A DNA stretch of 15,923 nt from Gamsiella multidivaricata (taxonomy: Eukaryota > Mortierellomycota > Mortierellomycetes > Mortierellales > Mortierellaceae): contig NW_026251884.1 of the NCBI RefSeq assembly GCF_025024155.1, positions 1 through 15,923 of the forward strand, read 5' to 3'. A program made the position numbers and the translations under genes. Shown here in pieces: positions 15,885 to 15,923 of the stretch; position 1 is the first letter of the stretch, and the number at the start of each line of letters is the position of its first letter. The notes under the pieces were generated by a model that made no database searches, was not told the DNA's origin, and saw only the letters and a list, made by a program, of their open reading frames with translations.

Positions 15885-15922
15885 TTGTTGACAAAGTGGC
15901 CGGCTTGGCCACAGTACATGCA
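15782..15922 (-). CDS. gag: Gag C-terminus with CCHC zinc knuckle (partial at the right edge)
   Basis: The minus-strand frame runs from the window edge to TAG at 15782-15784, giving 46 residues. It opens with [14 protein letters not shown], a CX2CX4HX4C zinc knuckle that binds the element's [19 protein letters not shown] and an acidic tail ending SENFSA follow. The pol frame overlaps by about 100 bases at -1, so Gag-Pol is probably made by ribosomal frameshifting. The rest of Gag and the 5' LTR are beyond the window. Confidence 0.88.
   Translation of the reverse strand, partial: CMYCGQAGHFVNKCPNKRPSGLGLAAVQEATIEYAFDTDVSENFSA
15794..15800 (-). promoter_or_regulatory. Possible -1 frameshift heptamer GGAAAAC in gag/pol overlap
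   Basis: On the minus strand the gag frame reads G-GAA-AAC four codons before the gag stop, and the pol frame is -1. It resembles a slippery site but is not canonical, since the first three bases are GGA and not three identical bases. Another site in the about 100-base overlap is possible. Confidence 0.35.
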
Positions 15923-15923
15923 G

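Larger units (their letters stand above)
10814..15923 (-). mobile_element. Minus-strand Ty3/gypsy chromovirus, relatively intact, right part outside the window
   Basis: From right to left: Gag zinc knuckle, protease, RT, RNase H, integrase, GPY/F, chromodomain, polypurine tract and 3' LTR. Apart from an inserted 833-bp element in RT and a one-base indel in a G7 run, the coding sequence is continuous and all catalytic residues are present. It is therefore much younger than the plus-strand chromovirus. It sits in the gag of the third LTR element. The predicted left target duplication is CCAAT (10809-10813). Confidence 0.92.

Overview
This window looks like fungal nuclear DNA, probably from a filamentous basidiomycete or ascomycete. 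The signs are chromodomain-bearing Ty3/gypsy elements, a Tc1/mariner element, a PIF/Harbinger element, CCCTAAC telomere-type heptamers and no operon-like host gene block. I cannot name the species. Almost all of the window is transposable-element (TE) sequence of different ages nested inside one another. No intact host gene is clearly visible.

Layout, left to right. (1) 1-627: right end of a Tc1/mariner element on the minus strand, with the transposase N-terminus, inserted at a TA inside the gag of the next element. (2) 628-5250: a decayed plus-strand chromovirus (gag, protease, RT, RNase H, integrase, remnant chromodomain) ending in a 213-bp LTR with TGCAAC/GTTGCA ends. It splits an accessory ORF of (3) a PIF/Harbinger element (5251-about 7241) that also carries a convergent, frameshifted DDE transposase. 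That transposase is itself split by a 411-bp solo LTR (6722-7132) flanked by the 5-bp duplication GTCTA. (4) 7242-8746: telomere-like repeats and a broken ORF of unknown family. (5) 8747-9028: a 282-bp miniature inverted-repeat element (MITE) with 84-bp arms and TA flanks. (6) 9031-9412: 28-bp AT-rich tandem repeats and a tRNA-like segment. (7) 9413-9810: an unrecognised ORF cut off by (8) the 5' end of a third LTR element (LTR, PBS, gag; 9811-10813). That element is cut by (9) a relatively well-preserved minus-strand chromovirus (10814 to beyond the right edge), whose RT is in turn split by (10) an 833-bp insertion (13725-14557) with TG...CA ends and a CCGG duplication.

The relative order of many insertions can be read directly. 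The Harbinger element predates both the plus-strand chromovirus and the solo LTR. The plus-strand chromovirus predates the Tc1/mariner insertion. The third LTR element predates the minus-strand chromovirus, which predates the 833-bp insertion. The solo LTR and the 3' LTR of the minus-strand chromovirus belong to one family, so that family has been active more than once here.

None of the protein sets looks like a new defence or metabolic system. The items most worth a second look are a canonical -1 slippery site (GGGAAAA) at the gag/pol junction of the decayed chromovirus, the antisense-LTR/transposase chimeric ORF, the MITE with hairpins inside its arms, the unclassified 833-bp insertion, and the two unrecognised ORFs.
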